Shown: piece by piece, positions 62,011-64,000 of the stretch
Numbering within the stretch: position 1 is the first letter of the stretch
Layout of the letters: each line of letters opens with the position of its first letter
From: JANQOH01 sp965201155
Lineage (GTDB): Bacteria; Pseudomonadota; Alphaproteobacteria; UBA7887
DNA: 64,000 bases
Direction of reading: 5' to 3'
Assembly: GCA_965201155.1 (NCBI GenBank)
Contig: OZ241752.1
Location: 1,922,001 to 1,986,000, forward strand
Made by a program: the position numbers and the translations under genes
The notes under the pieces: model-generated
The model's database searches: none
Told to the model about the DNA's origin: nothing
The model's input: only the letters and a program-made list of their open reading frames with translations

Positions 62011-62999
62011 TCCGGCACCGGCAGGTCCCGGGAACGCAGGAACGCGGGATTGAACAATTTGCTGGTATAGCGGCTTCCATAGTCACAGAGTACGGTGACA
62101 ATGGTGTGGCCCGGTCCCATCTCCCGCGCCATCTTCATCGCGCCGGCAACATTGATGCCGGTGGAGCCGCCCATGACCAGGCCTTCCTCCTCTACGAGCC
62201 GGAACACGACATCCAGCGCTTCGGCGTCCGTCACCTGCCGGGCGTCGTCTATGGGTGCGCCCTCCACATTTCCAGTGATGCGGCCCTGGCCGATGCCCTC
62301 GGTGATCGAGTCACCCTCGATAATCGGCTGGCCGGGCGCCAGCAGCGACACCATGGAGGCGCCCAGCGGGTCCGACGCCCAGACCTGAATATCCGGATTG
62401 CGCTCCTTGAGCGCGAACGCGACCCCGGCCAGCGTGCCGCCGGTGCCAATGGCGCAGGTGAAACCGTCGATTTCGCCGTCGGTTTGGCGCCAGATTTCCG
62501 GCCCCGTGCCCTCGATATGCGCCTGCCGGTTAGCGATATTGTCGAATTGATTCGCCCAGATCGCGCCGTTGGGTTCGGTCTTGTCGAGTTCGTCCGCCAG
62601 CCGCCCGGAATATTTTACATAATTGCCGGGGTCCTTGTAGGGAACGGCCGGCACGAGGCGCAAATCGGCACCGCACAGGCGCAGCATATCCTTTTTTTCC
62701 TGGCTTTGCGTCTCCGGCAACACGATGACGGTGCGGTAGCCGAGCGCATTGCCCACCAGCGCAAGACCGATCCCCGTATTGCCGGCCGTGCCTTCCACCA
62801 CCGTGCCGCCCGGGCGAAGCGCGCCGCGCTTCTCCGCATCGCGGATGATGTAAAGCGCCGCCCGGTCCTTCACCGACTGGCCGGGATTGAGAAATTCGCA
62901 TTTGGCGAGAATCTCGCAGCCCGTCGCTTCCGACGCCCGTTTCAGGCGGATCAGCGGCGTATTGCCAATGAGATCGATAAAGCCCTTGCCGCGTGCCAT
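61983..62999 (-). CDS. cysK: Cysteine synthase (O-acetylserine sulfhydrylase)
   Basis: A 338-residue fold-type II PLP enzyme. It begins GFIDLIGNTPLIRLKR and has the PLP lysine in PGQSVKDRAALYII (Lys44), EGTAGNTGIGLALVG, and the phosphate-binding loop GTGGTLAGVA. The length exceeds E. coli CysK by about 15 residues at the C-terminus. It makes cysteine from O-acetylserine and sulfide. Some close relatives act as cystathionine beta-synthase or PLP-dependent synthases with other sulfur donors, so the donor is inferred. It overlaps the AlaX gene. Confidence 0.92.
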   Translation of the reverse strand: MARGKGFIDLIGNTPLIRLKRASEATGCEILAKCEFLNPGQSVKDRAALYIIRDAEKRGALRPGGTVVEGTAGNTGIGLALVGNALGYRTVIVLPETQSQEKKDMLRLCGADLRLVPAVPYKDPGNYVKYSGRLADELDKTEPNGAIWANQFDNIANRQAHIEGTGPEIWRQTDGEIDGFTCAIGTGGTLAGVAFALKERNPDIQVWASDPLGASMVSLLAPGQPIIEGDSITEGIGQGRITGNVEGAPIDDARQVTDAEALDVVFRLVEEEGLVMGGSTGINVAGAMKMAREMGPGHTIVTVLCDYGSRYTSKLFNPAFLRSRDLPVPEWLDCGASP

Positions 63000-63035
63000 G
63001 TTGGCGCCTCCTCGATAATGCCGGGGGAGCAGGCT

Positions 63036-63869
63036 TCAGGCCGCCTGCGGGCCGCGCCGCACGAAACCGCGCTGCGGGTCGTAACCGATGATCGCGCCGA
63101 CCAGGAACAGTATCGTGCATCCCGCCACCACCAGTGCCCCGAGGCCGTAGAACTGCCCCTCGCTGGCATAGCGAATCAGCTGCACGCCATAGGTGAACGG
63201 GTTGAGGCTGGCCAGCCAATAGACCACATCCGCGCCCGCCTCGGTCAGATACCAGAGCGGAAACAGCGCCGGCGAAATGAAAAACATGGGAAAAATCACG
63301 AAGTTCATGGTCCCGGCAAAGTTCTCGAGCTGCTTGATGTGAACCGATAACAACAGGCCCAGGGCGCCCAGCGCCATGCCGGTAAGAAACAGCGCCGGGA
63401 AAATATAGAGCCATCCCCAAGGATTCAGAAAGGCGACATGCAACCCGGTAAAAATATCAAAGGGCAGGCATATGATAAGAAACGCATAAGCTTGAACAAC
63501 AGAAATAAAAGTCCCAGACAATAATTTGGCCGTAAGCAGATACCAACGCGGCAGCGGCGCCGTCAATAATAACCTCATCATTCCCATTTCGCGGTCGTAG
63601 ACCATAGAAAGGGAAGATTGCATGCCGCTAAACAAAAGAACCATGCCGATCAGACCCGGCAGGATATAATATTCGTAATCAACATTGCGCTGGATGTACG
63701 GATCACCGGCATCGACACCGTAAACGCCGCGAAAACCCACCGCAAAAACGAACAACCACAGCGCCGGACGCACAAATGCAGAGAACAAACGCCCCTTCTG
63801 TTGCAGAAACTTGGTGACTTCACGCCGGCTCAGGGCCGAAACAGCGGCAGTCGCGTGGTAAAGTTGCAT
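63036..63869 (-). CDS. ABC-2-type transporter permease
   Basis: A 277-residue protein with six hydrophobic helices. The ABC-2 membrane fold is evident from the N-terminal amphipathic start (SALSRREVTKFLQQKGRL), YYILPGLIGMVLLFSGMQ, MVYDREMGMMRLLLTAPLPR and FFISPALFPLWYL. It exports a drug, lipid or polymer together with an ATPase, which would lie past the right edge. In many Alphaproteobacteria a permease like this sits in PQQ-dependent alcohol-oxidation clusters, but I see no such partner here. Codon use at its N-terminus is somewhat more A/T-rich than in the neighbours. Confidence 0.85.
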   Translation of the reverse strand: MQLYHATAAVSALSRREVTKFLQQKGRLFSAFVRPALWLFVFAVGFRGVYGVDAGDPYIQRNVDYEYYILPGLIGMVLLFSGMQSSLSMVYDREMGMMRLLLTAPLPRWYLLTAKLLSGTFISVVQAYAFLIICLPFDIFTGLHVAFLNPWGWLYIFPALFLTGMALGALGLLLSVHIKQLENFAGTMNFVIFPMFFISPALFPLWYLTEAGADVVYWLASLNPFTYGVQLIRYASEGQFYGLGALVVAGCTILFLVGAIIGYDPQRGFVRRGPQAA

Positions 63870-63956
63870 GGTATTCTCCGAAAAAAGCGAAATGACGCGG
63901 GCGCCGCGGCCGTGACCGCGCCGCTTCGCCGTTTCTAAACCGTATCCTGCAGCACC

Positions 63957-64000
63957 TCAGAATTTGCAGGTCGTATCCCGCGCCTCATAGCCGAGCGTGT
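63957..64000 (-). CDS. C-terminal end of another gene, cut by the right edge
   Basis: Reading the minus strand, the last 13 codons before a TGA at 63957-63959 are in an open frame (LGYEARDTTCKF at the end). It is on the permease strand and 88 bases upstream of it, where the partner ATPase or another operon gene would be expected. The identity cannot be told from so few residues. Confidence 0.35.
   Translation of the reverse strand, partial: TLGYEARDTTCKF

Noticed and set aside
1..64000. tRNA, rRNA, CRISPR array, prophage or insertion sequence
   Set aside because: I scanned gaps and gene products for direct repeats with regular spacers, transposase or integrase motifs, tRNA cloverleaf ends (CCA, TTC arm) and rRNA signatures, and found nothing I could support. 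A dedicated RNA search was not possible here.

Overview
The window is 64 kb of GC-rich chromosome from an alphaproteobacterium. The evidence for the class is the TPR protein-BamB-Der operon, the ChvI/ChvG two-component pair, an N-terminally extended ribosomal protein S9, and a cytochrome aa3 operon of the form ctaC-ctaD-ctaB-small ORF-ctaG-ctaE-DUF983. I cannot assign an order. No rRNA, tRNA, CRISPR array, prophage or insertion sequence was seen. The many LLM-type flavin enzymes, CoA-transferases and SDRs suggest a free-living or host-associated heterotroph that catabolises varied organic compounds.

Layout. 0-6 kb: the end of an unknown gene, then core genes on the minus strand (der, bamB, a YfgM-like TPR protein, argC, and rplM-rpsI with a visible promoter and terminator). 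6-10.5 kb: an acyl-CoA ligase, a HupE/UreJ-like membrane protein, an AmiC-like binding protein and a MarR regulator. 10.5-16.4 kb: a visibly damaged branched-chain-amino-acid/amide-type ABC transporter locus. It contains an IclR fragment abutting an aldehyde dehydrogenase fragment, an intact solute-binding protein with a doubtful start, a frameshifted livG, an intact livF, a livH with an internal deletion, an intact livM and a stub of the next gene. 16.4-25 kb: a class IV aminotransferase, an enolase-superfamily enzyme, an LLM oxidoreductase, a tandem-fused gamma-carbonic-anhydrase-like protein, a HugZ-like protein, chvI-chvG and a MetE-II-like protein. 25-30.5 kb: the cytochrome c oxidase operon.

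30.5-44.5 kb: a MATE exporter, two consecutive NosR-like flavin/iron-sulfur membrane proteins without nosZ, a TbpB-like surface lipoprotein, gamma-glutamyltransferase, a secreted cyclase-family protein, two small exported proteins (one DUF3299), nadE and gloB. 44.5-58.6 kb: a two-subunit SdhA/SdhB-like oxidoreductase without a membrane anchor, an epoxide-hydrolase-like protein, a 2-hydroxyacid dehydrogenase, an FAD enzyme, a penicillin-acylase-family protein, a CaiB/BaiF CoA-transferase, a cobalamin adenosyltransferase, an LLM enzyme, a ThDP enzyme and a haloalkane dehalogenase. 58.7-64 kb: an SDR, two tandem sulfurtransferases, AlaX, a cysteine synthase, an ABC-2 permease and the tail of another gene. 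The sulfurtransferases, cysK and the SAM/thiol-linked genes give the right end a sulfur-metabolism flavour.

The most interesting signals are four. First, the tandem gamma-carbonic anhydrase has its three zinc histidines split between its halves in a complementary way. Second, the paired NosR-like proteins sit in a region with no N2O reductase. Third, the SdhA-like subunit lacks the covalent-FAD histidine and part of the usual dicarboxylate site. Fourth, several independent lesions are concentrated in the liv-type locus. All functional calls rest on reading the sequence and family knowledge; no database search was run.
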